Shown here: one piece after another, positions 6,487 to 14,641 of the stretch
How positions within the stretch are numbered: position 1 is the first letter of the stretch
Layout: each line of letters starts with the position of its first letter
IMG/VR virus record: IMGVR_UViG_3300032116_000001
Location: 310,001 to 374,000 of that record
Length of the DNA stretch: 64,000 bases
Direction: 5' to 3' (one strand)
Origin: a virus
Program-made: the position numbers and the translations under genes
Notes under the pieces: generated by a model
Told to the model about the DNA's origin: nothing
Seen by the model: only the letters and a program-made list of their open reading frames with translations
Databases searched by the model: none

Positions 6487-6566
6487 TTGACGGAAGTTTT
6501 GCGGATGAAACGCTGGGCCGATGCATACCCCCAGAGATCGCAGGTTCGAATCCTGCCTGTCTTGCA
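6487..6566 (+). pseudogene. atypical tRNA with 12-nt anticodon loop
   Basis: D-stem GTTT/AAAC, anticodon stem CTGGG/CCCAG and T-arm GCAGG-TTCGAAT-CCTGC are all sound. The anticodon loop is 12 nt instead of 7, the outer two acceptor pairs are T-T, and the 3' end reads GCA not CCA. Anticodon not assignable. Either a decayed tRNA or one with an inserted loop. Confidence 0.4.
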
Positions 6567-6569
6567 ATC

Positions 6570-6626
6570 GGGACCGAAGGTCAGACTTCTGCATCAGTCA
6601 TTGGTTCAACTCCGATAGGTCCCACA
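6570..6626 (+). pseudogene. truncated tRNA lacking one arm
   Basis: Acceptor GGGACCG/AGGTCCC (six pairs) and T-arm ATTGG-TTCAACT-CCGAT are present. Only about 21 nt lie between them and the 5' strand, enough for one small arm (CAGA-CT-TCTG). Ends in ACA. Probably non-functional. Confidence 0.4.
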
Positions 6627-6710
6627 AGTTTCTCGTACATTGCGGTCTGAGATGACCGCCCCGATCATAAAATAAAACAATCAATGGAAAGCGACTATCA
6701 CTATACCATT
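6627..6710 (+). other. spacer with GCGGTC hairpin
   Basis: GCGGTC-TGAGAT-GACCGC hairpin (about 6640-6657), then A-rich spacer. No gene seen. Confidence 0.4.
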
Positions 6711-6802
6711 GGGTGATGACTCCCCTGCATGTCTGTAAAACATGTGCCGCATCAGAACGTGGGGAAATATGGCGAGAGGTGAAATTCCTCCATCACCCAC
6801 CA
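6711..6802 (+). tRNA. atypical tRNA-Tyr-like (GTA)
   Basis: Acceptor GGGTGAT/ATCACCC pairs fully and CCA is encoded. Anticodon arm CATGT-CTGTAAA-ACATG gives GTA. There is no normal D-arm: ten nt separate acceptor and anticodon stem, and its CTCCCC could pair with GGGG lying 3' of the anticodon arm. The T-arm loop is TGAAATT, not TTCGA. Function doubtful, since a normal tRNA-Tyr follows at 6848. Confidence 0.5.
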
Positions 6803-6847
6803 CGACATTCAATGCGAAGGCATTAACGACCATAACAGATAAAGCAA

Positions 6848-6932
6848 GGGAGTATCGCATAGAGGCAATTGCGGGAGACTGTAAATCTCCTCTGGAAACA
6901 GTTCGTAGGTTCGAGTCCTGCTGCTCCCACCA
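6848..6932 (+). tRNA. tRNA-Tyr(GTA)
   Basis: Class II tRNA: acceptor GGGAGTA/TGCTCCC, anticodon arm GGAGA-CTGTAAA-TCTCC, long variable arm with CTG-GAAA-CAG, T-arm GTAGG-TTCGAGT-CCTGC, A73 and CCA. Confidence 0.9.
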
Positions 6933-7019
6933 AAATTATAAACTATTATGAAAAATACAAATATTACGATTCGCATGCTTTAGTAAACTTCCTTAACGGA
7001 AGCTTCAGGAGCTTGCGAA
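6933..7019 (+). other. 7-bp stem element before the TnpB insertion
   Basis: ATTCGCA (about 6970) pairs with TGCGAAT (about 7014-7020) around an inner CTTCC-TTAAC-GGAAG hairpin. Another tRNA-sized stem element without a T-arm. No gene supported. Confidence 0.35.
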
Positions 7020-7145
7020 TTGAAACACAACCGATCATATCGTCGTCACCAATCCGAAAAGATTAAGAAAAAAATTCGTCGTCGCATTCAAGTGTCGATG
7101 AACATGCTTGATATCTTTGAGGATATGGGTTGTAAACTGTTCTGA
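7020..7145 (+). pseudogene. 5' fragment of a gene split by the TnpB element
   Basis: 41 codons from TTG to TGA at the left end of the TnpB element. Very basic (KHNRSYRRHQ, KIKKKIRRRI), then NMLDIFEDMGC. The downstream fragment after the element is also basic with a similar KHNRGRKHENR run and lacks a start. I infer one gene interrupted by the insertion. Confidence 0.45.
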
Positions 7146-8447
7146 AAAATCTACTAATTTCTAAAAAATTCTCAAATCATGCAGGAATACTTAGGGTATG
7201 TCCTTTAATAAACTAATGTGATTGCAGTAGAAAGACATCATATTAAAGCAACGAAAGATTTACTCAGGCTGACAAGCCTGAGTAAAGAACTCTATAATAG
7301 ATGCAATTTCTTAATGAGACAAGCATGGTTTAAGAAAGAAAGACTGCCAGATATTAGCATTCTTATTAAAGAAACTCAACATTTGAATTGTTTCAAGAAT
7401 CTACATAATACAAAAACTGCAAAACAAACAATCCGTCAAGTATTGACGGATTGGAGTAACTATAGAAAGGCACTTACTGCCTACGGCAGAGATAAATCTA
7501 AATTCTTAGGATGTCCTAAGCCTCCTCACTATAAAAAGAAACTATCTCAAGTGATTTTCTATAATGAAACAATTAAAGGAGGACAGAGCGGAAAGCCAAA
7601 GGCTTTCCTTACTCCAACAAATAATTGCTTCAGTATTAAATCAGATAAACAGTACAAACAAGTAGTAGTTACTCCAAAAACTTTTGGTTTTATGATAGAA
7701 GTTCAATATGAACTTCCTAATATCCCAAAGCCGAAAACTAAGAAAAACAATTTTTGTTGCATTGACATAGGATTGAATAATCTAGCAACGATAACTTCAG
7801 ATAAGCATAGTCCAATACTTATCAACGGTCGTATAGTTAAATCATTCAATCAACAATACAACAAGAACGTCAGTAAGAAATCATCTCGAAAGAGATATTT
7901 TAGACTGGAAAATTACTTCCATCATGTCAGTAAAATCATTGTGGAAAATTGTGTTAAACACAATCTAGGAACTATTGTCATTGGCAAAAATGATGGATGG
8001 AAAACAGGGATGAAACTTGGAAAGAAAACAAATCAGAATTTCTGTTCTGTTCCCTTCTGTAATTTATTTCAGAAGATTCAGTACAAGGCTAACGCATTGG
8101 GAATTGATGTTATCTTTACTGAAGAATCCTACACAAGTCAAGCATCATTTCTGGATAGGGATGAAATCCCTGTCTGGAAGAAAGGAAGGCAGAATGAATA
8201 TGAGTTCTCTGGAACTCGTATTAAAAGAGGCTTGTATCGCAGTGCCGAAGGCACTCTGCTTAATGCAGATGCAAATGGCAGTGCAAACATTGGACGAAAA
8301 GTATTCCCAAACGACGCCTTCGGCGTTGAATGGGATAGGAGCGTTGCCGAAACGCCAGTTGTCGTTAATCCATTAAGACAAGTGTGCGCAGCCTAACGGC
8401 TGCGAGCAACACACTTAGCTGATTAAGACATAAACTTGTAGATTTTT
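7145..8447 (+). mobile_element. IS605-like element with TnpB only
   Basis: Bounded by a 10-bp inverted match, AAAAATCTAC (7145-7154) and GTAGATTTTT (8438-8447). Contains tnpB and no tnpA. Just beyond the tnpB coding end is a hairpin, CGCAGCC-TAAC-GGCTGCG, inside a longer AAGTGTG...CACACTT stem, where the 3' guide-RNA scaffold of TnpB elements is usually encoded. Borders are approximate. Confidence 0.6.
7218..8396 (+). CDS. tnpB: TnpB, RNA-guided endonuclease of IS200/IS605 type
   Basis: 392 residues, GTG start (an upstream ATG runs into TGA). RuvC-like catalytic acids are visible: Asp in CIDIGLNNLAT, Glu in FTEESYTSQASFLDRDE, Asp in NADANGSANIGRK. The CxxC zinc ribbon of many TnpB proteins is absent, replaced by the SFLDRDEIP form known from one TnpB branch. 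Family members cut DNA guided by an RNA made from the element's right end. No transposase TnpA is near, so movement would need one in trans. Confidence 0.9.
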   Translation: MIAVERHHIKATKDLLRLTSLSKELYNRCNFLMRQAWFKKERLPDISILIKETQHLNCFKNLHNTKTAKQTIRQVLTDWSNYRKALTAYGRDKSKFLGCPKPPHYKKKLSQVIFYNETIKGGQSGKPKAFLTPTNNCFSIKSDKQYKQVVVTPKTFGFMIEVQYELPNIPKPKTKKNNFCCIDIGLNNLATITSDKHSPILINGRIVKSFNQQYNKNVSKKSSRKRYFRLENYFHHVSKIIVENCVKHNLGTIVIGKNDGWKTGMKLGKKTNQNFCSVPFCNLFQKIQYKANALGIDVIFTEESYTSQASFLDRDEIPVWKKGRQNEYEFSGTRIKRGLYRSAEGTLLNADANGSANIGRKVFPNDAFGVEWDRSVAETPVVVNPLRQVCAA

Positions 8448-8451
8448 GTAG

Positions 8452-8757
8452 ATTTACAGGAACGGTTATACGTGGGTCAACAAGGCCTACAGAGACAAAG
8501 TTGTTAGAAATCATTATAAAAATGAAGGCAAAACAACGATATTAGGCTCTAAATGTCTTTGCGATTATTGCGAGTCAAACAGAACTATTCGCCAACAACA
8601 GGCTTTAGAAAAAGCACTTGATGAATGTGGTGAATATTTTAAAAATGGTGTTTATAATGAGGATCACAATCATGATGCTTACGGGCACCGAAAACACAAT
8701 CGTGGCCGTAAGCATGAAAATCGCTTTTACGGCATGGTGGATGAAAGATTCCACTAA
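8452..8757 (+). pseudogene. 3' fragment of the gene split by the TnpB element
   Basis: 102 in-frame codons to TAA with no usable start. Contains NGYTWVNKAYRDKVVRNHY, a cysteine cluster CLCDYC, and a His/Arg-rich end (HNHDAYGHRKHNRGRKH). Reads as real protein. Probably the remainder of the fragment at 7020-7145. Function unknown. Confidence 0.5.
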
Positions 8758-8776
8758 GGACGAGGTATAGAAAACT

Positions 8777-8989
8777 ATGAAAACATATCTAGTAACATTA
8801 AAACCTGCGCCCAATGATCACAAGATTGGTCGTGCGCAGCTCTCGGCTACTCTTGACAAAATGGGAATATCCCATAACATAAAAGAATTTTGGTACTTTG
8901 GAAGACACAGGGCTGTCATTGAGATGCATCCCTCTTCTGCCAAAAAAGTTGAAAGTAGCGGCTTGGCCGAAAGTGTATGCTTTGCTTAA
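8777..8989 (+). CDS. hypothetical protein, 70 aa
   Basis: Begins MKTYLVTLKP after a GGACGAGG-like ribosome-binding site. A small alpha/beta protein by composition, no motif recognised. Follows the split gene by 19 bases and precedes the structured RNA region. Confidence 0.6.
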   Translation: MKTYLVTLKPAPNDHKIGRAQLSATLDKMGISHNIKEFWYFGRHRAVIEMHPSSAKKVESSGLAESVCFA

Positions 8990-8997
8990 TTGCAACT

Positions 8998-9023
8998 TTT
9001 TGCTTTCGGTTAACGTAATATAA
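8998..9023 (+). promoter_or_regulatory. candidate promoter before structured RNA
   Basis: TTTTTG, 11 nt, CGTAATATAA. Matches the bipartite motif with one inserted base in the core. Lies just before the structured RNA from about 9024. Confidence 0.4.
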
Positions 9024-9303
9024 ATGTTGTCCGATCAGATCGTGGAAACACGATGGATGCTCAGTTGGCTGATTGTAGACTGGGACTTGAAGCGCAACAA
9101 GCAACTAATGGTCAAAAACGGTGTAATAAACCATATTGCGCAATATCCGTGACAGTTCGGAGAGACGAACAACCAGATTTACCAGGGCACACGCTAGGGA
9201 AAGATTTGGGGAATAGAGGCTCTCCGTTAGGGAGGGATGCTCACCGCGCTCCCCGTGCGGACCATGAAGAATGGATAGGCCCAAGCGCCTCATAATTGGT
9301 AAA
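9024..9303 (+). ncRNA. structured RNA region upstream of tRNA-Ile-like gene
   Basis: No convincing protein. Clear hairpins: ATCGTG-GAAA-CACGAT with a GNRA tetraloop (9039-9054), GCGCAA...TTGCGC enclosing ATGGT...ACCAT, GTTCG-GAGAGA-CGAAC (9155-9170), CCGCGC-TCCCC-GTGCGG (9244-9260), CCAT-GAAGA-ATGG and AGGC...GCCT. The density of GC-rich stems suggests a functional RNA, perhaps one transcript with the tRNA-like genes at 9304 and 9392. Not RNase P or tmRNA by any signature I can see. Confidence 0.45.
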
Positions 9304-9386
9304 GCCCCGTTACCTCGAAGACAGCGATGTTGTTGAGGAGCTTACTGATAATACAGCACCTGGAGAATGACCAGGACGGGGCACCA
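9304..9386 (+). tRNA. tRNA-Ile(GAT)-like with unusual D and T loops
   Basis: Acceptor GCCCCGT/ACGGGGC pairs perfectly, followed by A and CCA. Anticodon loop CTGATAA is identical to the canonical tRNA-Ile at 3571, on a 5-bp stem with one bulged C. D-stem CCTC/GAGG closes an 18-nt loop. T-stem CCTGG/CCAGG has loop AGAATGA, without TTC. Variable region about one nt. The elbow contacts of a normal tRNA could not form. Confidence 0.5.
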
Positions 9387-9391
9387 ATTTT

Positions 9392-9460
9392 GCCGTTCGT
9401 AGCTCAGAGGCAGAGCGCCAGTGCACAGGGAGACGTGGTTCGAATCCGCCGACGGCACCA
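9392..9460 (+). pseudogene. tRNA-like gene with shortened anticodon region
   Basis: Acceptor GCCGTT../GACGGC, D-stem GCTC/GAGC, T-arm GTGG-TTCGAAT-CCGC, A73 and CCA. Only 17 nt lie between D-stem and T-stem where about 22 are normal, and no 5-bp anticodon stem forms. A GTGCACA stretch could hold GCA (Cys), but this is weak. Confidence 0.4.
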
Positions 9461-9498
9461 GTTTTAAACATTTAAACCTATTTATTCGAAAAGCCATT

Positions 9499-10158
9499 AT
9501 GAAAAAGTTCAAACAATTTGATGTTTTGGTGTCTGACACTATTGAGAAGGTTCTTGCTCAAATTGGATCACAAACAATCTTGGTGACTTCAGTAAAGGGC
9601 GATGTTGTTTCAGTTAAGGGCAATTCTTTAAGACTTCGAACATTTAAAGAAACGGGAGTGATGTGCCCACTCTGCGAAGCGCAGGCAACACATTGGGTAT
9701 TGACTTACACAAGTGAGGATAAGGCTCATTTAAATTTAATGGGGCCTGACGGGTTGTTATTCACACACGATCACGTAACTCCGCTAAACCAAGGCGGACA
9801 AGACAATCTTGCAAACTCACACACTATGTGCTTTGATTGTAATTACTTTCTTGGGGATAAGTCGCATTTTTATGGCGAGGCGTCCCAGAACATTAAATTA
9901 TTGCTTGAAACAACAAGAGTGGTCTATAATAGTGAAAATCAGGCCTGGCGCGTGAGTGTCAACAAGATGGGGCACACGGCGAGGCGACCCAAGAGGCTAT
10001 ATTCGGATTTTTATAGTTTTGGCGAGGCTTTTAAGTTTGCTAAAGACCTTGTTGATAACCCAAGAATAGATGAATTTATTGGACCTGTAATGTTGCGGCC
10101 AGAGCATACCCTTCGTGTTACTGCGCTTGAAGATTGGCTTAAAAATAATTCAATTTAA
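9499..10158 (+). CDS. HNH-type nuclease-like protein
   Basis: 219 residues from ATG 9499. The frame runs upstream into the tRNA-like gene, so the internal ATG is preferred. CPLC near residue 56, FTHDHVTPLNQGG near residue 90 and CFDCN near residue 111 make an HNH zinc core (C-x2-C...DH...N...C-x2-CN). The remaining C-terminal 100 residues are unrecognised. Likely a homing-type or phage regulatory nuclease. Confidence 0.75.
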   Translation: MKKFKQFDVLVSDTIEKVLAQIGSQTILVTSVKGDVVSVKGNSLRLRTFKETGVMCPLCEAQATHWVLTYTSEDKAHLNLMGPDGLLFTHDHVTPLNQGGQDNLANSHTMCFDCNYFLGDKSHFYGEASQNIKLLLETTRVVYNSENQAWRVSVNKMGHTARRPKRLYSDFYSFGEAFKFAKDLVDNPRIDEFIGPVMLRPEHTLRVTALEDWLKNNSI

Positions 10159-10216
10159 ATATATACGCAATCATTTAGAGGGCGTGGTGCTATCGTAATT
10201 GAATTCAAAAGGTGTC

Positions 10217-12412
10217 ATGGGCGCAAACTACGTACCTTCTCAAATCACAGATATCAATGGGCTCAATGCAGCTTTAAAAGCTGGCTCATGGAGTGTTATT
10301 TCTAATAACCCGATTCGTCCGTCTGCTAGAATTTCCTCATCTTCTTTTTTTACAGAAACAGGAAGAATTGAAGTTGTCCCTCCGTTTGATATAGTCGCTG
10401 TAAGACTTGTGTATGCTAACTGGTATACGGGCGGCACTGGAGAAACCCCGAACACAAACCCAATCTGCATCACCGCTACTGTTCAACCAAGAGTCACCAC
10501 GGTCAATGAAGTCGCTGGCGATCCAACAATTCCTGTTACCTTTGGTGGCAAGAGTTATATTTGGCTGGGCCGTGGCAAAATTGCCATTTCTGACCCCGTT
10601 TATATAGGGGTTCCAGCTGGTCAAAGATTTTATGTTAAATCATCTCCCAACAATGCCCTCCCTGCTGCTCCCCCTGCCCCCACAGTAAACGTTAGTGGCT
10701 CAGGGAGTGCCTTTTCCTCAGGCAATACTTGTCATTTTTCTATAACTTATGTTTATCCTGATGGAATTGAAAGTCTTGCGTCGGCAACAACTTCTGCTTC
10801 CATTGCAAGTTCGGGTCAGAACTTTGTAGTAACCTCGCCAACTGCCGTTGCTGGCGCTATTGGCTATCGTGTTTGGATGAGTTATGTTGGTGCCACAACT
10901 CCTCAATATGATGCAGGGTCAGGTACGGTTCCATTTGGAACAAACTTCACTGTAACTCGCGGCTTGCCGAGTGCCACGGCACAAAACATTGAGCAGGTAG
11001 AGGGTGGTGGTCCATCTTATTACCCAGTCGGAAGTGGTGTTTTAGGCGGCACAGGTGCTGGTAGCGCTAATAATGGAGAAGGATTTACTAATGGTGTAAA
11101 CTGGACCCCCGACGGCAGAGCTGTTACAGCTCAAGGAGCTGGAAATAAATTTGGCCCCACCGCGGTCTTGGCCATTGCTGCAGATGGTGAACTGAAGAAG
11201 AGCGTGGGCCTTATCGGTGATTCAATCATGTCAGCCGCTGGCGATAATGGATTTGGCTGGCAGCGCGGCGGATTTATAGTAAGGGCAATAACAGGACAAT
11301 TAAGCAGAGCTTATGATGCAAATATTGTTCCAAATTTTGGACATGTCATGGTTGCGCAGGGGAGCGAATCCGCATCACAATTTGCAGGACCCGCAGGAAT
11401 GAAGCGCACACAGTTAGCGTCACTTTGTACTACGGTTGTTTCCAATTATGGCACTAATGATCTTTCTAATGGATCGGCGCAGGTTTGCGGTAATATTTGG
11501 ATTATTGGTAAGCGATTTACTGATCAGGGAAAGAAATTCATACAAACCACTTTGGACCCAAGAACTTCTCAGTCTCCTGCTAACGGATGGCAAACCATAT
11601 CGGGGCAAACCGTGACCGCAGTATCTGAAGGCGCAAGAAGAGCTATCAATAATTGGATTATTTCAAACACGGGACAAACCGTGATTACAAATGAGGCCCC
11701 CTTTAGAATTTATGCGGGCAGCCAAGGACCAGGTTATAATTTTTATGGTGGCAGTACAGGAACTATTGTTTCCTTTGCGACATCTCATCCATTTATCCAA
11801 GGCACCGAAAGTGTTACTGTAAATGGTGCCGAACAGGCCTTTACTTCAAACTATACATACTATCAAACCTTTACGGTAAATGGAATAAATTATGCAAGTG
11901 GTATCACCTTTACATCGGCTCCTGCTGATGGATCAGATGTACGAATAACTTTCACTAAAATGGCTGGTTTATGTCATTCTGGCAATGGATTAAGTGGTTT
12001 GGCCGATCACTGGGATACAGCATCTGCTGTTGAGGTTGATGCGAACGGTAATAATCTTTTAAATGGAGGTTGGGTCAAGCCCTTGACGACAATTCATGTT
12101 CCGTCAAGAAACGTCACGGCAGCGACATCAACAGTTATTACAGACTCAACTCAATCTTGGACCCAAGATCAATGGAGAGGATATTGCATGATGATTACGG
12201 CAGACTCTTCCACCCCTGCGGCAGTTGGGCAGGTAAGATGCATTCAGTTTAACTCAGCAACGCAGTTAACAACTAATACATCATTTTCTCCCGCGCCGTC
12301 CGCAAGTGCTCAATATGCAATCATATCAACAAATATGACAGACGGAACACATGTTAGCACAGAGGGGCATATTGCGAAAGCCCAAGTTGTTGATTTGACA
12401 AAAATTATGTAA
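10217..12412 (+). CDS. tail fibre / receptor-binding protein with SGNH esterase domain
   Basis: 731 residues from ATG 10217, preceded by AAAAGGTG; a TTG six codons upstream is the alternative. N-terminal half is Gly/Ser/Thr-rich beta structure, including a fibronectin-like stretch near residue 155 (FSITYVYPDGIESLAS). The SGNH hydrolase blocks are clear: GLIGDSIMS (catalytic Ser) near residue 340, NYGTNDLS (block III) near 420, DGTHVSTEGH (Asp-His) near the C-terminus. Such fibres deacetylate host surface glycans. The adjacent 12419 gene is probably a partner. Virion tail. Confidence 0.8.
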   Translation: MGANYVPSQITDINGLNAALKAGSWSVISNNPIRPSARISSSSFFTETGRIEVVPPFDIVAVRLVYANWYTGGTGETPNTNPICITATVQPRVTTVNEVAGDPTIPVTFGGKSYIWLGRGKIAISDPVYIGVPAGQRFYVKSSPNNALPAAPPAPTVNVSGSGSAFSSGNTCHFSITYVYPDGIESLASATTSASIASSGQNFVVTSPTAVAGAIGYRVWMSYVGATTPQYDAGSGTVPFGTNFTVTRGLPSATAQNIEQVEGGGPSYYPVGSGVLGGTGAGSANNGEGFTNGVNWTPDGRAVTAQGAGNKFGPTAVLAIAADGELKKSVGLIGDSIMSAAGDNGFGWQRGGFIVRAITGQLSRAYDANIVPNFGHVMVAQGSESASQFAGPAGMKRTQLASLCTTVVSNYGTNDLSNGSAQVCGNIWIIGKRFTDQGKKFIQTTLDPRTSQSPANGWQTISGQTVTAVSEGARRAINNWIISNTGQTVITNEAPFRIYAGSQGPGYNFYGGSTGTIVSFATSHPFIQGTESVTVNGAEQAFTSNYTYYQTFTVNGINYASGITFTSAPADGSDVRITFTKMAGLCHSGNGLSGLADHWDTASAVEVDANGNNLLNGGWVKPLTTIHVPSRNVTAATSTVITDSTQSWTQDQWRGYCMMITADSSTPAAVGQVRCIQFNSATQLTTNTSFSPAPSASAQYAIISTNMTDGTHVSTEGHIAKAQVVDLTKIM

Positions 12413-12418
12413 AATATT

Positions 12419-13285
12419 ATGCCTACTTTTAACTACCCAATATCAGCATCTCTGGGATCATCTAAATCAGGCCTAACCCCCAATGTAGGCTTCAGGGTTG
12501 TTTCCGCTGATGATGTCGTTAGAATTTCAAGAACAACATCTGGTGTTGAAGAAATCCTTGACGCATTGGGTAATGCCACAACAGGGATATACAAAGCTGT
12601 AATAACTTTGAATTCTGATTGGGGATTAGTTAGAATTATATGGGATGTTGATGACCTTGATGGCGTTGTCGCTGAAGAAGTAGTCAACACCGCCGCGCCA
12701 TCAAACCTTTCATCCTATAACTATCAACAGCCATTAGTCGTTAGTTTTGGTTCTGCTTTTTCTGGTCTTGAAACTTTTGTTAGCTATCAAGTGATTAGTG
12801 CTGACGGCACGGTCAGAATATCAAGGACGAATTCTGGTGTTATAGAAAGAACCGACTGGGATGGGGCAGAAAGCACGGGTGTGTATGAAGTTACGGCCAC
12901 GTTCAATAGGGCATGGGGTGCTGTGCTGGTGGTTTGGGACATCACGGATGTTGAAAATGTTGCCGCAGTTGAGACCATCCTGGCTTCATCAGTTCGACCA
13001 AAACCAATTGACTCCGCTGCGGCACCTGGGGCTATTTGGGCGAACCCATATACAACAAATGTTCTGGGTAATTTTTACAGTGCGTGGGATCAATTGTGCG
13101 CTGAAGTTGATTTTATGAAAGCTTCCTTAGATGACCCAAGTCTCACGGACAATCAAAAAAATTATTTTGTTCAAATGTATTCGCCCAGGATAGAAAATGT
13201 TAAAAATATGTTTGTGAAAAGTTTTAAAATACTTCAAGATACAAATCCGCAAATACCACTTTCTAAAGATCAAGAATTATCTTAA
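12419..13285 (+). CDS. fibre-associated protein with two tandem repeats
   Basis: 288 residues, starting six bases after the fibre gene. Two repeats of about 75 residues, around 20-95 and 110-185, share VSADxxVRISRTxSGVxE, TGxY and WGxVxVxWD. They are probably beta-sandwich modules. The C-terminal 80 residues are helical (WDQLCAEVDFMKAS, RIENVKNMF). Likely a second fibre, a spacer or a fibre-bound structural protein. Confidence 0.6.
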   Translation: MPTFNYPISASLGSSKSGLTPNVGFRVVSADDVVRISRTTSGVEEILDALGNATTGIYKAVITLNSDWGLVRIIWDVDDLDGVVAEEVVNTAAPSNLSSYNYQQPLVVSFGSAFSGLETFVSYQVISADGTVRISRTNSGVIERTDWDGAESTGVYEVTATFNRAWGAVLVVWDITDVENVAAVETILASSVRPKPIDSAAAPGAIWANPYTTNVLGNFYSAWDQLCAEVDFMKASLDDPSLTDNQKNYFVQMYSPRIENVKNMFVKSFKILQDTNPQIPLSKDQELS

Positions 13286-13299
13286 TTACAAGGAAAACT

Positions 13300-13611
13300 A
13301 TGAATATCAAATCTAAAGATCAATTTACAAACTTAATTGAAAAAGTTTCTTACGAAAAACCAGTGCTGTTTGATTTTTATGCTGAATGGTGTGGTCCTTG
13401 CAAAGCGCTTTCTCCGATCATTGACATAATCGGAGAAGAACTTGGTGATAATGCGGCGATTTTCAAAATTGATGTAGACGAATTTTATGAAATCGCGGAT
13501 AGCCTTGGCATTCGGGGTATGCCCACCATCATTATTTATCGCAATGGTGGAATCCAACATCAAGTAAGCGGCTTAATTTCAAAAGACAAAATATTGGAGA
13601 TGTTAAAATAA
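13300..13611 (+). CDS. trxA: thioredoxin
   Basis: 103 residues, normal thioredoxin length. Active site WCGPC near residue 30, preceding FDFYAE, and cis-Pro in GMPTIIIY near residue 74. It should reduce disulfides in the cytoplasm. Phage thioredoxins may supply ribonucleotide reductase, but none is in this window. AAGGA ribosome-binding site. Overlaps the next start by one base (TAATG). Confidence 0.93.
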   Translation: MNIKSKDQFTNLIEKVSYEKPVLFDFYAEWCGPCKALSPIIDIIGEELGDNAAIFKIDVDEFYEIADSLGIRGMPTIIIYRNGGIQHQVSGLISKDKILEMLK

Positions 13612-13904
13612 TGCATATTTTAGATGATCTTGTTTTGGACACTGGGGTCACTGTATCACACCATGAAGCCAAAGAAGTAAGATTTGAAATGGGCACGGGG
13701 TCAATTAATGTGATCGTTGATAGCTGGCTTAATACCACGACACGGCAAGAAGAAAGACCATCTGTAATTTCAAGAATGTTATCTTTGGATTTCAACCCTC
13801 AAGACGTAGCTGATATGATTTATAATGCTGATGGGAACATAGCCCTGGCAGTCTACAATGCGCTTTTGATTGTGTATTTTGAGAATGGAACTTTGATTTT
13901 GTGA
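13611..13904 (+). CDS. hypothetical protein, 97 aa
   Basis: Overlaps the thioredoxin stop by one base, so probably co-translated. No motif recognised. Mixed alpha/beta composition with a hydrophobic C-terminus (ALLIVYFENGTLIL). Confidence 0.6.
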   Translation: MHILDDLVLDTGVTVSHHEAKEVRFEMGTGSINVIVDSWLNTTTRQEERPSVISRMLSLDFNPQDVADMIYNADGNIALAVYNALLIVYFENGTLIL

Positions 13905-13916
13905 AAATATAAAAAC

Positions 13917-13943
13917 TTTTGCGTCTTCGCATTCGTATTATAA
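13917..13943 (+). promoter_or_regulatory. candidate phage promoter
   Basis: TTTTG, 12 nt, CGTATTATAA. ATG at 13948 is 14 nt from the C of the core. Confidence 0.5.
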
Positions 13944-13947
13944 TAAG

Positions 13948-14274
13948 ATGAAAAACCTGACAACATACAAAGAGGCTGTAGAAGAGGCTAATAAATTAAA
14001 CGCTGAGTCCAAAAAATATTGGGAAGGTATTTCGTTTTGGGATATGCACAAAAAGCGCAAAGAGGACCCATCGGCACCTTTTGAGGTATACCATGTACAG
14101 CAAGGCTTATATACTGCAAATGAAATTTGCGGCGATGTTTATTTGTCGATCCCAGGTGCTCTAGCTGGAGATTCAAGAATCAGAAATGAAGACGGCACGC
14201 TTTATGTTGTGACCGAAGAAGAAAAGAATGAAAAAATTTGGTCTATTATGGGAGATAATTATTCCGATTGGTAA
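13948..14274 (+). CDS. hypothetical protein, 108 aa
   Basis: Unrecognised, acidic and soluble, with SFWDMHKKRKED and YVVTEEEKNEK. Own promoter-like site just upstream. Single-gene unit followed by another with its own site. Confidence 0.6.
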   Translation: MKNLTTYKEAVEEANKLNAESKKYWEGISFWDMHKKRKEDPSAPFEVYHVQQGLYTANEICGDVYLSIPGALAGDSRIRNEDGTLYVVTEEEKNEKIWSIMGDNYSDW

Positions 14275-14290
14275 TCATTGTCTTTTGATT

Positions 14291-14297
14291 GTATAAG
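14291..14297 (+). promoter_or_regulatory. candidate promoter, GTATAAG
   Basis: TTTTGATT-GTATAAG, 18 nt before ATG 14309. Weaker match, with shorter spacing to TTTTG than the other sites. Confidence 0.3.
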
Positions 14298-14308
14298 AAA
14301 AATCAACC

Positions 14309-14605
14309 ATGTCAGACCTTTATTCCATTGCCGTCGTCGGCCCTATGCTTGAATCAGAAATGTTTGATTTTCTTGAAAGTTCGGGTTTTAATAAGCGAGT
14401 TCATCAGTATATTTTGCATTATTGGGAACGTTTCACAAAGGATTTGACGCCTGAACAATTAGACGAAGTTCGGGAATGGTGGGGGCCAGGATGGCCAGCA
14501 CATTATCCCAGGGAAGTTCGAGGCTTGAGACAAGATTTCTATGACACCGCAAGCAAAGAGGCTCGGCAGGCAATCAGTTCTCTTATATCTTATGGATTGG
14601 GCTAA
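14309..14605 (+). CDS. hypothetical protein, 98 aa
   Basis: Unrecognised. Helical C-terminus (EVRGLRQDFYDTASKEARQAI). Aromatic WWGPGWPAHYP segment in the middle. No domain assigned. Confidence 0.6.
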   Translation: MSDLYSIAVVGPMLESEMFDFLESSGFNKRVHQYILHYWERFTKDLTPEQLDEVREWWGPGWPAHYPREVRGLRQDFYDTASKEARQAISSLISYGLG

Positions 14606-14641
14606 AAAAATAAAAATCTGCAACTTTTATAATAAAAAAGG

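Noticed and set aside
9024-9303. RNase P RNA or tmRNA
   Set aside because: No GAGGAAAGTCC-type P4 region and no tag-coding frame. The acceptor-like end belongs to a separate tRNA-like gene.
10240-10624. Minus ORFs within the fibre gene
   Set aside because: Shadows of a clear SGNH fibre gene.
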